Part shown: positions 28,980-44,501 of the stretch, one piece after another
Layout: every line of letters begins with the position of its first letter
Numbering within the stretch: position 1 is the stretch's first letter
Notes under the pieces: generated by a model
Database searches by the model: none
What the model was told of the DNA's origin: nothing
Seen by the model: the letters and a program-made list of their open reading frames with translations, nothing else
Assembly (NCBI RefSeq): GCF_020171785.1
Contig: NZ_JAIVAE010000004.1
Span: 124,001-188,000, forward strand
Length of the DNA: 64,000 nucleotides
Source: Guptibacillus hwajinpoensis
GTDB lineage: Bacteria; Bacillota; Bacilli; Bacillales; Guptibacillaceae
Direction of reading: 5' to 3'
Program-made: the position numbers and the translations under genes

Positions 28980-28992
28980 AAAACCGAACGAT
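28980..28992 (+). promoter_or_regulatory. PurBox-like operator upstream of glyA
   Basis: The 13-mer AAAACCGAACGAT matches the PurR PurBox AWWWCCGAACWWT at 12 of 13 positions. B. subtilis glyA belongs to the PurR regulon. A second, inverted box at the usual 16-17 bp spacing was not obvious. Confidence 0.6.
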
Positions 28993-29032
28993 AATTTAGT
29001 TCATTTATCTAATATACGGATTCGAACTTCTG

Positions 29033-29041
29033 TGGTACAAT
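29033..29041 (+). promoter_or_regulatory. Extended -10 promoter of glyA
   Basis: TGGTACAAT, 71 bases before the glyA start. There is no good -35 at 17 bp. Confidence 0.5.
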
Positions 29042-29112
29042 GCAATCGAGATGAAATACGAACTGTTCGTGTTCACGAATGGTAATTTGTGTGGGATGGA
29101 AAGGGGATATCA

Positions 29113-30360
29113 ATGCAAAACCTAGCAAAGCAGGATCAAGAACTTTTACAGGCAATGAAAGACGAGCTTGGTAGACAGCGCAGCAAGATTGAACTTATCG
29201 CATCAGAGAACTTTGTATCAGAAGCCGTGATGGAGGCGCAAGGATCTGTTTTAACAAACAAGTATGCGGAAGGCTATCCAGGTCGACGTTATTACGGTGG
29301 CTGTGAATATGTCGATGTCGCTGAAAATATTGCAAGAGACCGTGCGAAGCAGCTGTTTGGTGCAGAGCATGTGAACGTGCAACCTCATTCAGGAGCACAA
29401 GCTAACATGGCCGTTTATTTCACGATTCTTGAGCAGGGTGATACGGTTCTTGGTATGAACCTTTCTCACGGTGGTCACTTGACGCACGGAAGCCCTGTTA
29501 ACTTCAGTGGCGTTCAATATAACTTCGTGGAGTATGGCGTTGACAAAGACTCACATCGCATTGACTACGATGACGTTCTTGAGAAAGCGAAAGCGAATCG
29601 TCCAAAGTTAATCGTTGCGGGTGCGAGTGCTTATCCGCGTGAAATTGATTTTAAACGATTCCGTGAAATTGCAGATGAAGTGGATGCTTACCTGATGGTG
29701 GATATGGCTCATATTGCAGGTCTAGTTGCAACTGGTCATCATCCAAATCCTGTGCCACACGCCCATTTCGTAACGACAACAACACATAAAACCCTTCGTG
29801 GCCCGCGTGGCGGCATGATTCTTTGTAAAGAAGAATTTGCGAAGAAAATTGATAAGTCGATTTTCCCAGGAATTCAAGGCGGTCCGTTAATGCATGTGAT
29901 TGCAGCGAAAGCCGTAGCATTTGGTGAAGCACTTTCTGACGATTTTAAAGCTTATTCTGAAAAGGTAGTAGCGAACGCTAGAAAACTCGCATCAGCACTT
30001 GAAAAAGAGGGCATTAACCTTGTCTCAAACGGCACGGACAATCACCTTGTCCTTCTAGATTTACAAAGCCTGGATTTGACAGGAAAAGTGGCTGAAAAAG
30101 CCCTTGATGATATTGGCATTACAACGAATAAAAATACGATCCCATTTGATCCACAAAGCCCATTCGTTACGAGCGGCCTTCGTATCGGGACGGCAGCTGT
30201 AACGTCTCGAGGGTTTGGTGAAGCAGAAATGGAAGAAATCGCAAGCATTATTGGTGATGTGTTGAAGCAGCATGAAGACACGGACGCTCTTCAAAAAGCA
30301 GAGAAGCGTGTTCAAGACCTTACTGCTAAATTCCCAATGTATGAAAACCTATCATATTAA
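29113..30360 (+). CDS. glyA: Serine hydroxymethyltransferase
   Basis: The 415-residue PLP enzyme converts serine and tetrahydrofolate to glycine and 5,10-methylene-THF. It has the substrate segment [22 protein letters not shown], the PLP-site HIAGLVATG and the Schiff-base Lys in [16 protein letters not shown] 29113 has AAAGGGG 6 bases upstream; an earlier in-frame ATG does not. A PurBox and an extended -10 lie upstream. Confidence 0.97.
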   Translation: MQNLAKQDQELLQAMKDELGRQRSKIELIASENFVSEAVMEAQGSVLTNKYAEGYPGRRYYGGCEYVDVAENIARDRAKQLFGAEHVNVQPHSGAQANMAVYFTILEQGDTVLGMNLSHGGHLTHGSPVNFSGVQYNFVEYGVDKDSHRIDYDDVLEKAKANRPKLIVAGASAYPREIDFKRFREIADEVDAYLMVDMAHIAGLVATGHHPNPVPHAHFVTTTTHKTLRGPRGGMILCKEEFAKKIDKSIFPGIQGGPLMHVIAAKAVAFGEALSDDFKAYSEKVVANARKLASALEKEGINLVSNGTDNHLVLLDLQSLDLTGKVAEKALDDIGITTNKNTIPFDPQSPFVTSGLRIGTAAVTSRGFGEAEMEEIASIIGDVLKQHEDTDALQKAEKRVQDLTAKFPMYENLSY

Positions 30361-30370
30361 ATAGACACTG

Positions 30371-30403
30371 ACGCCGGGAGATGATCATTTCCCGGCGTTT
30401 TTC
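30371..30403 (+). terminator. Terminator after glyA
   Basis: ACGCCGGGA (30371-30379) pairs with TCCCGGCGT (30390-30398), and the loop ATGATCAT is itself palindromic. A T run follows. Confidence 0.9.
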
Positions 30404-30466
30404 TAAAAGGATACGCCTTCGTTATTTAATGGGAAGAGCGTGAATATTTCATCATTTTTGAAAGCC

Positions 30467-30495
30467 TTGAATCAACTCGCGTTTTTCTGTAAAAT
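30467..30495 (+). promoter_or_regulatory. Sigma-A promoter of upp
   Basis: TTGAAT (30467-30472), 17 bp, TAAAAT (30490-30495), 50 bases before the upp start. Confidence 0.65.
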
Positions 30496-30545
30496 TGCGA
30501 AGAAGATTTAGGAACGAAACCAAAACGAAAAGGGGAGTGCATACG

Positions 30546-31175
30546 ATGGGTAAAGTATACGTGTTCGATCATCCGTTGATTCAGCATAAGCTTACATACA
30601 TTCGTGATGAGAAAACAGGAACGAAGGAGTTCCGTGAACTTGTGGACGAAGTGGCAGCGTTAATGGCTTATGAAATTACAAGAGAGCTTCCGACTGAAGA
30701 AGTGATGGTCAAAACGCCTGTAACCGAAGCGAAATCAAAGGTTCTTTCAGGTAAAAAGCTTGGACTAGTTCCGATTCTAAGAGCGGGTCTTGGCATGACA
30801 GACGGAATCCTTAAGTTAATTCCTGCTGCCAAAGTAGGACACGTTGGTCTTTATCGTGATCCTGAAACGCTTCAACCGGTAGAATACTATGTAAAGCTTC
30901 CTGCTGATATTGAAGAACGTGAATTCATCGTGATTGATCCAATGCTTGCTACAGGTGGTTCGGCTGTTGAAGCAATTAACTCCCTTAAGAAACGCGGTGC
31001 GAAAAACATTAAAATGATGTGTCTGATTGCAGCACCTGAAGGCGTAGAGCTTCTTAACGATGCGCACCCTGATGTAGACATTTATATCGCAGGTCTTGAT
31101 GAGAAACTAAATGAAAAAGGATACATTGTTCCAGGTCTCGGCGATGCCGGAGATCGTTTGTACGGAACGAAGTAA
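30546..31175 (+). CDS. upp: Uracil phosphoribosyltransferase
   Basis: The 209-residue salvage enzyme makes UMP from uracil and PRPP. It shows [15 protein letters not shown] at the start, PILRAGLGM, the PRPP loop [11 protein letters not shown] and the uracil-binding [10 protein letters not shown] at the end. ATG 30546 follows AAAAGGGGAG. It lies between glyA and the atp operon as in B. subtilis. Confidence 0.97.
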   Translation: MGKVYVFDHPLIQHKLTYIRDEKTGTKEFRELVDEVAALMAYEITRELPTEEVMVKTPVTEAKSKVLSGKKLGLVPILRAGLGMTDGILKLIPAAKVGHVGLYRDPETLQPVEYYVKLPADIEEREFIVIDPMLATGGSAVEAINSLKKRGAKNIKMMCLIAAPEGVELLNDAHPDVDIYIAGLDEKLNEKGYIVPGLGDAGDRLYGTK

Positions 31176-31180
31176 TTTGG

Positions 31181-31214
31181 AAAAATCTCTTCCTTCTCTG
31201 GAAGAGATTTTTTT
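31181..31214 (+). terminator. Terminator after upp
   Basis: AAAAATCTCTTCC (31181-31193) and GGAAGAGATTTTT (31200-31212) with a 6-nt loop and T tail. Confidence 0.93.
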
Positions 31215-31265
31215 GTCGAGATAGCAACAAATGTGAAAAAAAAGTGACAAATTCCAACTTAAATT

Positions 31266-31291
31266 ACAGGGAATCATTCCCTGTTTTCTTT
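31266..31291 (+). terminator. Second hairpin after upp
   Basis: ACAGGGAAT-C-ATTCCCTGT (31266-31284) is followed by TTTCTTTG. Its one-base formal loop would open to a larger one. It acts as a backup terminator or a remnant palindrome. Confidence 0.6.
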
Positions 31292-31309
31292 GATTAACAC
31301 ATCTCTGCT

Positions 31310-31348
31310 CCTGTAAGCGTTACTATCCTTGGTATTACAGGCTTTTTT
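31310..31348 (+). terminator. Third terminator-like hairpin before the atp promoter
   Basis: CCTGTAA (31310-31316) pairs with TTACAGG (31335-31341), then CTTTTTT. Three tandem hairpins thus insulate upp from the atp operon within the 334-bp gap. Confidence 0.55.
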
Positions 31349-31397
31349 AAGCGTTTTTTCATTTGTGAATTTGATCACACCATTTCCTCCAAACACA

Positions 31398-31426
31398 TTG
31401 ACATCATGTACACCCTATTGTAGACT
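31398..31426 (+). promoter_or_regulatory. Promoter of the atp operon
   Basis: Consensus TTGACA (31398-31403), 17 bp, TAGACT (31421-31426), 84 bases before the first start codon. Confidence 0.75.
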
Positions 31427-31509
31427 TACAAAGGGTATAGTGATAAGGTTTTCATTTACTCGAAACATCCTTTTCAATGACTTACCTTTCTAGCAAAGGA
31501 GCGCTTTTA

Positions 31510-31707
31510 TTGAAGGCGATGGCTCTCTATACGACAATCCTTTCTTATCTTGTTGGATCGATCCTTACGGGAGTATTTTTGGGGAGATGGATGGATCGCC
31601 TATTCGACACTTTTCCACTTTTTCTCATCATTGGTCTTTTGCTCGGTTTGGGCGGAGGGGTTTATGGATTGGTTCGTCTTCTACATAAGTTTACAGGGGA
31701 AGATTAA
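31510..31707 (+). CDS. atpZ: AtpZ-like small membrane protein of the ATP synthase operon
   Basis: The 65-residue protein has two transmembrane helices separated by GRWMDRLFDTFP and ends in a glycine-rich GLGGGVYGLVRLL. It fits the AtpZ/AtpI family (ATPase_gene1). In alkaliphilic Bacillus, AtpZ and AtpI are both present and have been linked to magnesium uptake or c-ring assembly. TTG 31510 is chosen because AAAGGAG lies 8 bases upstream; ATG 31477 has no ribosome site. The stop abuts the atpI start. Confidence 0.8.
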   Translation: MKAMALYTTILSYLVGSILTGVFLGRWMDRLFDTFPLFLIIGLLLGLGGGVYGLVRLLHKFTGED

Positions 31708-32806
<1,099 letters not shown>

Positions 32807-32849
32807 AACAAGGTATCAATGAGTTTTGATTATATAAAAATATTTATGA

Positions 32850-33083
<234 letters not shown>

Positions 33084-33116
33084 TTCAATTAGATAAGGAT
33101 ACAGATTTGTTTCATG

Positions 33117-33152
33117 ATGGCGGAGAAAGTTTCGAAATGAAACCTTCGCCAT
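33117..33152 (+). other. Intercistronic hairpin between atpE and atpF
   Basis: ATGGCG (33117-33122) and CGCCAT (33147-33152) form the base of a stem, with GTTTC/GAAAC as the upper stem. Placed after the highest-stoichiometry subunit gene, it may protect the atpE mRNA or attenuate read-through. Confidence 0.55.
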
Positions 33153-33165
33153 TCGTTTTGTATGA

Positions 33166-34247
<1,082 letters not shown>

Positions 34248-34260
34248 AAGATAGGGGTGA

Positions 34261-35775
<1,515 letters not shown>

Positions 35776-35782
35776 GAGGGAT

Positions 35783-35798
35783 GCGGCGGAAACGCCGC
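35783..35798 (+). other. Intercistronic GNRA hairpin between atpA and atpG
   Basis: GCGGCG-GAAA-CGCCGC, a very stable six-pair stem with a GAAA tetraloop. There is no T tract. Confidence 0.6.
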
Positions 35799-35824
35799 GG
35801 CCAGCTTAAAAGGTGGTGAAATGA

Positions 35825-36688
<864 letters not shown>

Positions 36689-36715
36689 AAATGAAATGAA
36701 ATAGATAGTCTTAAA

Positions 36716-36745
36716 TGCCAAACAGGAATGCTTATTGTTTTGGCA
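36716..36745 (+). other. Intercistronic hairpin between atpG and atpD
   Basis: TGCCAAA (36716-36722) pairs with TTTGGCA (36739-36745), and an inner CA/TG pair extends it around a bulged base. No T tract follows. Confidence 0.5.
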
Positions 36746-36751
36746 GCTTAA

Positions 36752-38182
<1,431 letters not shown>

Positions 38183-38184
38183 AT

Positions 38185-38228
38185 AAAAAGTAGGGCGGAG
38201 ACCCATAAGGCCTTCGCTCCCACTTTTT
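38185..38228 (+). other. Intercistronic hairpin between atpD and atpC
   Basis: AAAAAGT (38185-38191) pairs with ACTTTTT (38222-38228). Imperfect G/C-rich pairing (AGGGCGGAG with CTTCGCTCCC) continues inside. On its 3' side it has the look of a leaky terminator, ending in TTTTTG. Confidence 0.55.
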
Positions 38229-38258
38229 GCTATTTGGGCGATAAGCCTGCTTTTCTAA

Positions 38259-38687
<429 letters not shown>

Positions 38688-38691
38688 ATGG

Positions 38692-38728
38692 AAAGCACCA
38701 GCGGGAAATTCCCGCTGGTGCTTTTTTT
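38692..38728. terminator. Terminator of the atp operon
   Basis: A perfect 16-bp stem, AAAGCACCAGCGGGAA (38692-38707) with 38709-38724, followed by a T run. A-rich on the left, so it may also serve the converging DUF1697 gene. Confidence 0.95.
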
Positions 38729-38738
38729 GCAATTAAGA

Positions 38739-39293
38739 CTATACATTCGGTAGTAAGCTATTCATTTTGTTAATCGTTTTCCAATTTCGTACGGTCGCAT
38801 ACTCATTAGACCGAGTGATGAAAGCCGCAAGTTTTGAATTTCGAATGCTTTCATGAAACAGTAAATAAATTTCCCTACCTCTAATCTCACATTCTTCGGT
38901 TTCAGATGCATAGGTAAAAAGTTTCTTTTCGTCATCAGCTAAGAGAGGTTCTCCTATCATTGCCACATAAAGACTTTCTCCACTCGCTGTTTCCTGCGCT
39001 TTCGAAATTTGTTCGTCATGAAAAGGACAGTTTTCGATCAAGTTCTTCCACTCTACAGCGGTCCTTAAAACGATGGGAACCTTTAATTCAAACTGTTTAC
39101 GAATCATCTCTTCCATCTTTTTTCTTAAGAGGACTTCAGATTCTTCTGATTGGAACAAAACGTTCCCACTTTGAATGTACGTTTTCACATACTGAAACCC
39201 TTCATTTGAGAGGGCATCGCGCAATTCAGACATGTTGATTTTATTTTTACCGCCGACGTTAATGCCCCTTAATAATCCCACATAGGTTGTCAT
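38739..39293 (-). CDS. DUF1697 family protein
   Basis: The 184-residue protein begins TTYVGLLRGINVGGKNKI and has FQYVKTYIQSGNVLFQS, the hallmark of the DUF1697 (YwrO-unrelated, RNA-ligase-like fold) family of unknown function. AAGAAGGTGGG precedes two nearby ATGs; the second (39293) has better spacing and gives the usual start. It lies between the atp and nuo operons on the opposite strand, an accessory position relative to B. subtilis. Confidence 0.85.
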   Translation of the reverse strand: MTTYVGLLRGINVGGKNKINMSELRDALSNEGFQYVKTYIQSGNVLFQSEESEVLLRKKMEEMIRKQFELKVPIVLRTAVEWKNLIENCPFHDEQISKAQETASGESLYVAMIGEPLLADDEKKLFTYASETEECEIRGREIYLLFHESIRNSKLAAFITRSNEYATVRNWKTINKMNSLLPNV

Positions 39294-39348
39294 TTTCATC
39301 CCACCTTCTTTTGTTGGTTAATTACGCGATGCTAACGTGGATATCCTT

Positions 39349-39834
39349 TTATTTTTCACTGCTTTCTAGATAATCTTCTCTTGAGACAATCCGCAACTGT
39401 TTTTGATCATACACCTCATTCCATTTCCTCTGTGGTTGAACAAAGCTGCTTTGTAACAAATAATCAGACGGATACGTTTTGAGAAGCTTCAAAAGCTGCA
39501 TACGAAACAGTTCAATGTTGTAATCGGTTAAGGGATCTAAATCAGATAGTTGTTTATTCATAACGACGATAAATTCATCTTTTTCCTCACTTGTTGCTCT
39601 TTTTTTGAAATAGCCCCGCATATGTTGGAGTGTTGTCCGCATACCTTTTTTAGTATAGGGAAGAGTTAAGGTTTCCTTTAGTAAGTCATAGACGTAAAGC
39701 AATTCTTCAGGAGATTGCGCTTTTTTTAATGAATTCCCTATATTTTTGTAATGTTCATAGCCTTTGGCCATCACCGTATATTTATTTCTTGCCCACAGCT
39801 TTTCTGTCAGCGTTCGGATTCGTTTATCGCTCAT
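39349..39834 (-). CDS. DUF1722 (YbgA-like) protein
   Basis: The 161-residue protein has the DUF1722 features LWARNKYTVMAKGYEHYKNIG, a G-x-x-x-x-L-x-H-x-x-GY block (GMRTTLQHMRGYFKK) and the late LLQSSFVQPQRKW. Free-standing YbgA proteins have no established function, though the domain is fused to DUF523 in other bacteria. ATG 39834 follows AGAGGTGAT. It is in tandem with the DUF1697 gene and may share its transcript. Confidence 0.78.
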   Translation of the reverse strand: MSDKRIRTLTEKLWARNKYTVMAKGYEHYKNIGNSLKKAQSPEELLYVYDLLKETLTLPYTKKGMRTTLQHMRGYFKKRATSEEKDEFIVVMNKQLSDLDPLTDYNIELFRMQLLKLLKTYPSDYLLQSSFVQPQRKWNEVYDQKQLRIVSREDYLESSEK

Positions 39835-39954
39835 TTGATCACCTCTGTTCGAAATTTTTAAAAAACTTACAAATAAAAGCAAGAATAAGAGTGGGGATGT
39901 TGAATTAGTATACAAGACTAGCAACTTTACAGCACGATGAGAGGAGAGACCTTC

Positions 39955-40332
39955 ATGGGTGAATCGCTTAACGTGTACCAAAATAGTTACCTCTTCGTAA
40001 TCATGTTCCTTTTCCTTGGCCTTCTTCTTCCAGCTGTTGCCCTAACGGCAGGAAGATTCCTTCGTCCCTCAAAACCAACATCTGAGAAACAAACAACCTA
40101 TGAAAGCGGCATAGAGCCGTTTCACCAAAGCTGGATTCAGTATAACGTTCGTTATTATTTATTCGGACTGCTTTTTGTCATCTTTGATGTCGAAACCGTT
40201 TTCTTGTATCCATGGGCGGTCGCCTATCAAAAGCTTGGTTTCTTTGCGTTCATCGAAATGATGATCTTTATTGTCATGCTATTAATTGGCTTACTATACG
40301 CATGGAAAAAGAAGGTGTTGAAATGGATTTGA
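39955..40332 (+). CDS. nuoA: Complex I-type dehydrogenase subunit A
   Basis: The 125-residue protein with three membrane helices has the family segment [20 protein letters not shown] and [13 protein letters not shown] with its conserved acidic residues. It is the first gene of an 11-gene nuo operon. ATG 39955 has GAGGAGAG upstream; the in-frame ATG at 39937 does not. Its last 10 bases overlap nuoB. Confidence 0.95.
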   Translation: MGESLNVYQNSYLFVIMFLFLGLLLPAVALTAGRFLRPSKPTSEKQTTYESGIEPFHQSWIQYNVRYYLFGLLFVIFDVETVFLYPWAVAYQKLGFFAFIEMMIFIVMLLIGLLYAWKKKVLKWI

Positions 40333-40841
40333 ACTTAGAAAATATAACGCCGGAAGAATACGAGGAAATGAAGCATAACGTTTTTCTTGCAACGCTTGAA
40401 AATGTAAAGGCCTGGGCTCGAAGCAATTCGCTCTGGCCGTTAACGTTTGGTCTCGCCTGCTGTGCCATCGAAATGATGGGTTCAGGGGCTTCCCACTATG
40501 ACCTTGATCGCTTTGGAACGTTTTTTCGAACGTCGCCAAGACAGTCTGATGTCATGATTGTATCAGGAACCGTAACGAAAAAAATGGCTCCTGTACTAAA
40601 GCGTCTTTATGATCAAATGCCTGAACCAAAATGGGTCATTGCGATGGGCTCATGTGCGACAGCGGGCGGCCCATATATTAACTCCTACGCTGTTGTTAAA
40701 GGAGTGGATCAAATCGTTCCTGTTGATGTGTATATCCCTGGCTGTCCGCCAAACCCAGCAGCCCTCATATACGGCATAAATAAACTACAAGAAAAAATTC
40801 GCTATGAAGCGCGCACCGGAAAGCGGGTGACGAATCGATGA
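40323..40841 (+). CDS. nuoB: Complex I-type dehydrogenase subunit B (N2 cluster)
   Basis: The 172-residue protein binds the terminal 4Fe-4S cluster N2. Its Cys ligands are seen as [18 protein letters not shown] and [10 protein letters not shown] 40323 has AAGAAGGTG upstream and gives the normal length; longer in-frame starts would overlap most of the end of nuoA. Confidence 0.96.
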   Translation: MDLNLENITPEEYEEMKHNVFLATLENVKAWARSNSLWPLTFGLACCAIEMMGSGASHYDLDRFGTFFRTSPRQSDVMIVSGTVTKKMAPVLKRLYDQMPEPKWVIAMGSCATAGGPYINSYAVVKGVDQIVPVDVYIPGCPPNPAALIYGINKLQEKIRYEARTGKRVTNR

Positions 40842-41956
40842 GCGATCAAACACCAGAAGAGCTGGAAGCAAAGCGAAAAGCCGTAGAAGAAGCAAAACGG
40901 AAGGCAGCTGAGTTACGGAAAAAGAAAGCGGAAGCCGAGAATCCCGCCGATGACCTTGAGCTTCAAAAGAAAAAAGCGGTCGCAGCAGCTAAAGCAAAAG
41001 CAGCTGCGCTGAAAAAGCAAAAAGAAATGGAGCAAAGTGAACAGAACAGCGTAGCGGAGGAAGAAGACGTTGAACTTGCGAAAAAGAAAGCAGTCGCAGC
41101 TGCGAAGGCGAAAGCGGCGGCGCTGAAAAAAGAAAAGAACCAAAACGTAACGGATCAGGAAGCATCAGAAGACGATGTCGCCCTCGCGAAAAAGAAGGCG
41201 GTTGCTGCCGCAAAGGCGAAGGCCGCAGCGTTGAAAAAGCAGAAGGAAATGGCGAATGAAGATGGAGGTGACGACGAAGCTGCCCTCGCGAAAAAGAAAG
41301 CCGTAGCTGCTGCAAAGGCAAAAACAGCAGCCCTAAGAAAGCAACAAGAGGCAGGTAGTTCCGACACTACGGATGAGAAGGCAAAAGCGATCGCAGCTGC
41401 AAAGGCAAAAGCCGCTGCTGCTAAAGCAAAGAAGACTGCTTCAGAAACGGATGAGCCTCTAAAAGAAGAAATCCCTTCACCAAATCAGCCTGTGCTTGAC
41501 CGGTACCTGCACATCATTCGAGAAAACCTTGGGGACGACCTTCTTGAAGATGCTTATATTAATCGTCTCGCGAAAGATGTGCCGACGCTTGTGGCAAGGA
41601 AAGAAACGTATTTAAAAGTGGCGCAGTTTCTTAAATACAATGAGCTTCTAGCTTTTGATTATCTTTCTGAAACGCACGGCACCGACTTTGAGACTCATAT
41701 GGAAATTTACAATCACCTGTATTCGTATCAAAATCGCCAGAGCATTGCTTTAAAAGTGAAGATTGATCGAGACAAACCTGTCATCGATTCACTAACGTCC
41801 CTCTGGGCTGGGGCGAACTGGCCAGAGCGAGAAGGATATGATCTTCTTGGCATTGTTTTCAATGGGCATCCGAATTTGACGCGAATCATGATGCCGGATG
41901 ACTGGGTCGGCCATCCGCTTCGAAAAGATTATGAGCCATATGATGTGGAGGTGTAG
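40838..41956 (+). CDS. nuoC: Complex I-type dehydrogenase subunit C with Ala/Lys repeat arm
   Basis: The 372-residue protein has a normal 30-kDa NuoC domain in its C-terminal part (about residues 214-372; [15 protein letters not shown] and [12 protein letters not shown]). This is preceded by some 200 residues of low-complexity sequence. In that arm the unit [17 protein letters not shown] occurs at residues about 44, 82, 118 and 152, plus a partial copy near 181, separated by acidic linkers. Similar arms are known in Bacillus NuoC proteins. It is translated from an ATGA overlap with nuoB. The arm would project from the peripheral domain and may replace contacts made by missing subunits. Confidence 0.93.
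   Translation: MSDQTPEELEAKRKAVEEAKRKAAELRKKKAEAENPADDLELQKKKAVAAAKAKAAALKKQKEMEQSEQNSVAEEEDVELAKKKAVAAAKAKAAALKKEKNQNVTDQEASEDDVALAKKKAVAAAKAKAAALKKQKEMANEDGGDDEAALAKKKAVAAAKAKTAALRKQQEAGSSDTTDEKAKAIAAAKAKAAAAKAKKTASETDEPLKEEIPSPNQPVLDRYLHIIRENLGDDLLEDAYINRLAKDVPTLVARKETYLKVAQFLKYNELLAFDYLSETHGTDFETHMEIYNHLYSYQNRQSIALKVKIDRDKPVIDSLTSLWAGANWPEREGYDLLGIVFNGHPNLTRIMMPDDWVGHPLRKDYEPYDVEV
40967..41434 (+). repeat. Tandem coding repeats in nuoC
   Basis: Four complete copies and one partial copy of a segment encoding [17 protein letters not shown], at periods of about 38, 36 and 34 codons. The copies differ at the DNA level in synonymous positions, so they are not very recent duplications. Confidence 0.85.
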
Positions 41957-41958
41957 CG

Positions 41959-43056
41959 ATGATTCGGACAGAGGAGATGCTCTTAAATGTAGGTCCACAG
42001 CATCCGAGTACGCATGGCGTCTTCCGCATCGTGCTTACAATTGATGGAGAAGTCATAAAAGAAGCAAAGCCTGTTATCGGTTACCTGCATAGAGGGACGG
42101 AAAAGATTGCAGAAAACCTGCAATACACGCAGATTATCCCGTATACAGACCGAATGGATTATCTTGCTGCCATGACGAATAACTACATTCTCTGCCATGC
42201 AGTTGAAACGATGATGGCAATGGACATTCCTGAGCGAGCGGATTACCTTCGCGTCATTGTGATGGAGCTTGGAAGAATAGCGAGTCACCTTGTTTGGTTC
42301 GGCACTTATTTGCTCGACATTGGCGCGATGAGTCCGTTTCTTTATGCCTTCAGAGAGCGAGAAGTGATCATTAATTTGTTAACGGAGATCTCAGGAGGGC
42401 GACTGACCTTTAATTATATGCGCGTAGGTGGCGTCAAATGGGATGCGCCTGAAGGCTGGCTCGAGAAGGTGCGAGAGTTTGTGCCGTATATGAGAGAACA
42501 GCTCGCCGGCTACCATGATCTCGTAACGGGGAATGAAATTTTTATGGCGAGAATGAAAGGGGTAGGCGCTTATTCAAAACAAAAGGCGCTTGCGTACTCA
42601 TTAAGTGGTGCGAACCTACGCTGTACAGGCGTGCAGTGGGACCTCAGGAAAAACGAACCTTATTCGCTTTATGATCGCTTTCAGTTTGAAGTTCCCGCCT
42701 TTCCACAAGGTGACGCTCTGGCACGCTACAACTGTCGTATGGCTGAAATAGAAGAAGCACTAAAGATTGTGGAGCAGGCCGTGGAGCAAATTTCTCAAGG
42801 GCAGATTATGGCGAAAGTACCGCGCATTATTAAACCTCCTGCAGGTGAGACGTATGTACGCATTGAATCGCCGCGCGGTGAAATTGGCTGCTACATTGCC
42901 TCCAAAGGGAAAAAAGAACCTTATCGTCTGAAGTTTCGTCGACCGTCTTTTTATAATCTGCAAATCTTACCTGAGTTACTAGAAGGAGAGAATATTTCAA
43001 ACTTAATCGCCATTCTCGGCGGTATTGATATCGTGCTCGGGGAGGTGGACGGCTAA
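41959..43056 (+). CDS. nuoD: Complex I-type dehydrogenase subunit D
   Basis: The 365-residue 49-kDa-type subunit lines the quinone site. It begins with LNVGPQHPSTHGVFR (quinone-binding His) and has RGTEKIAE, IPYTDRMDYL and the C-terminal DIVLGEVDG. GGAGGTG precedes the ATG. Length is typical of bacterial NuoD lacking the C fusion. Confidence 0.96.
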   Translation: MIRTEEMLLNVGPQHPSTHGVFRIVLTIDGEVIKEAKPVIGYLHRGTEKIAENLQYTQIIPYTDRMDYLAAMTNNYILCHAVETMMAMDIPERADYLRVIVMELGRIASHLVWFGTYLLDIGAMSPFLYAFREREVIINLLTEISGGRLTFNYMRVGGVKWDAPEGWLEKVREFVPYMREQLAGYHDLVTGNEIFMARMKGVGAYSKQKALAYSLSGANLRCTGVQWDLRKNEPYSLYDRFQFEVPAFPQGDALARYNCRMAEIEEALKIVEQAVEQISQGQIMAKVPRIIKPPAGETYVRIESPRGEIGCYIASKGKKEPYRLKFRRPSFYNLQILPELLEGENISNLIAILGGIDIVLGEVDG

Positions 43057-44063
43057 TGATCAACAACATGCTTGCTTCACCACCTGGATACTGGCAGACG
43101 CTCAGTTTTTTCCTCGTTGGTGCGGCTATGTTAATGGTTGTACTCGGGTTCGTGACGTACGCCATTTTGGCTGAGCGAAAAGTGCTTGGGTTTATGCAGC
43201 TTCGTCATGGTCCAAACAGAGTTGGTGGGCGATTCGGATTATTACAAACGGTAGCGGACGTTTTGAAGCTATTAATAAAGGAAGATACAATTCCACGCGA
43301 TGCGGATCGCCCGCTATTTATTATTGCACCTGTTGTTGCCTTTGCACCGGCGTTTATCGTAATCGCTGCCCTTCCATTAACTGAGCAGGTTTCCTTTGCG
43401 AATATTGGCGTTGGCTTGCTTTATTACATTGCCATATCTGGGATTTCAACGATAGGGATTCTAGCAGGGGGATGGGCATCGAACAATAAATACGCGTTAC
43501 TTGGTAGCATGCGATCAGCGGCGCAGATGATTTCTTATGAAATTCCGCTTGTGATGAGTGTTGTAGGAATTGTGCTACTAACAGGATCGTTAAATCTTAA
43601 TACCATTATTGCCGAGCAGGAGTCTGTTGCCTTTTTGTTTAAACAGCCGCTTGCGTTTCTAATCTTTTTGATTGCTTCCGTTGCGGAATTGAATCGAACC
43701 CCATTTGACTTACCTGAAGCAGAATCAGAGCTCGTCGCAGGGTATCACGTTGAATATTCAGGATTTCGCTTTGCCTTCTTTATGCTTGCGGAATATGTTT
43801 ATTTATTTGCGATGGCCTCGCTCACAACCATTCTTTTTCTTGGAGGATGGCAGGCAATCCCGTTTTTAACCTTTATACCAGGCGCAGTCTGGTTTGCGCT
43901 TAAATTTATTTTCATCGTATTTGTGATGATCTGGATTCGCGGTACGTTTCCTCGTCTCCGAGCCGATCAACTTATGTCATTTGGATGGAAAATCCTTTTA
44001 CCGCTCGCTTTATTAAACATTTTTCTAACGACCATTGTGATCGAGATCATTCGCTCATTCTAA
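43056..44063 (+). CDS. nuoH: Complex I-type dehydrogenase subunit H
   Basis: The 335-residue membrane subunit connects the quinone site to the proton channels. It has ERKVLGFMQLRHGPNRVG, the LNRTPFDLPEAESELVAGY loop with its conserved acidic residues, and about eight membrane helices. Its ATG overlaps the nuoD stop (TAATG). Confidence 0.96.
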   Translation: MINNMLASPPGYWQTLSFFLVGAAMLMVVLGFVTYAILAERKVLGFMQLRHGPNRVGGRFGLLQTVADVLKLLIKEDTIPRDADRPLFIIAPVVAFAPAFIVIAALPLTEQVSFANIGVGLLYYIAISGISTIGILAGGWASNNKYALLGSMRSAAQMISYEIPLVMSVVGIVLLTGSLNLNTIIAEQESVAFLFKQPLAFLIFLIASVAELNRTPFDLPEAESELVAGYHVEYSGFRFAFFMLAEYVYLFAMASLTTILFLGGWQAIPFLTFIPGAVWFALKFIFIVFVMIWIRGTFPRLRADQLMSFGWKILLPLALLNIFLTTIVIEIIRSF

Positions 44064-44081
44064 ACAAGGGAGGAAGCCAAC

Positions 44082-44501
44082 ATGCGTGGACTAGCGAAAG
44101 GATTAGCTTACACCCTGAAAAACATGACGAAGGAGAAAGTGACGTACCAGTATCCAGATCAGCCCCTTGCTTTACCAGATCGCTTTCGCGGCATTCAAAA
44201 ATTTTACCCTGAAAAATGTATTGTATGTAATCAGTGTGTTGCGATTTGTCCGACAGACTGCATTTCATTGACAGGTATCAAACATCCTGACCCAACTAAA
44301 AAGGGAAAAATTATCGATACGTACGATATTAATTTCGAAATTTGCATTTTGTGCGATTTGTGCACAGAGGTGTGTCCGACAGAGGCCATTATCATGACAA
44401 ATAATTTTGAGCTCGCTACGTATAGCCGCGATGATCTATTTAAAAATTTAGAGTGGCTCGATGAAAATGATACGAACCTTCGAAAGGAAAACAAAGTATG
44501 A
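44082..44501 (+). CDS. nuoI: Complex I-type dehydrogenase subunit I (two 4Fe-4S)
   Basis: The 139-residue ferredoxin-like subunit has two CxxCxxCxxxCP motifs (CIVCNQCVAICP and CILCDLCTEVCP), carrying electrons towards N2. In this operon it is the outermost Fe-S protein, because NuoE, F and G are not encoded. GGGAGG precedes the ATG. Confidence 0.96.
   Translation: MRGLAKGLAYTLKNMTKEKVTYQYPDQPLALPDRFRGIQKFYPEKCIVCNQCVAICPTDCISLTGIKHPDPTKKGKIIDTYDINFEICILCDLCTEVCPTEAIIMTNNFELATYSRDDLFKNLEWLDENDTNLRKENKV

Noticed and set aside
40913-41367. Antisense frames opposite the nuoC repeat arm
   Set aside because: They arise from the repetitive Ala/Lys codons; no start signals or family features.
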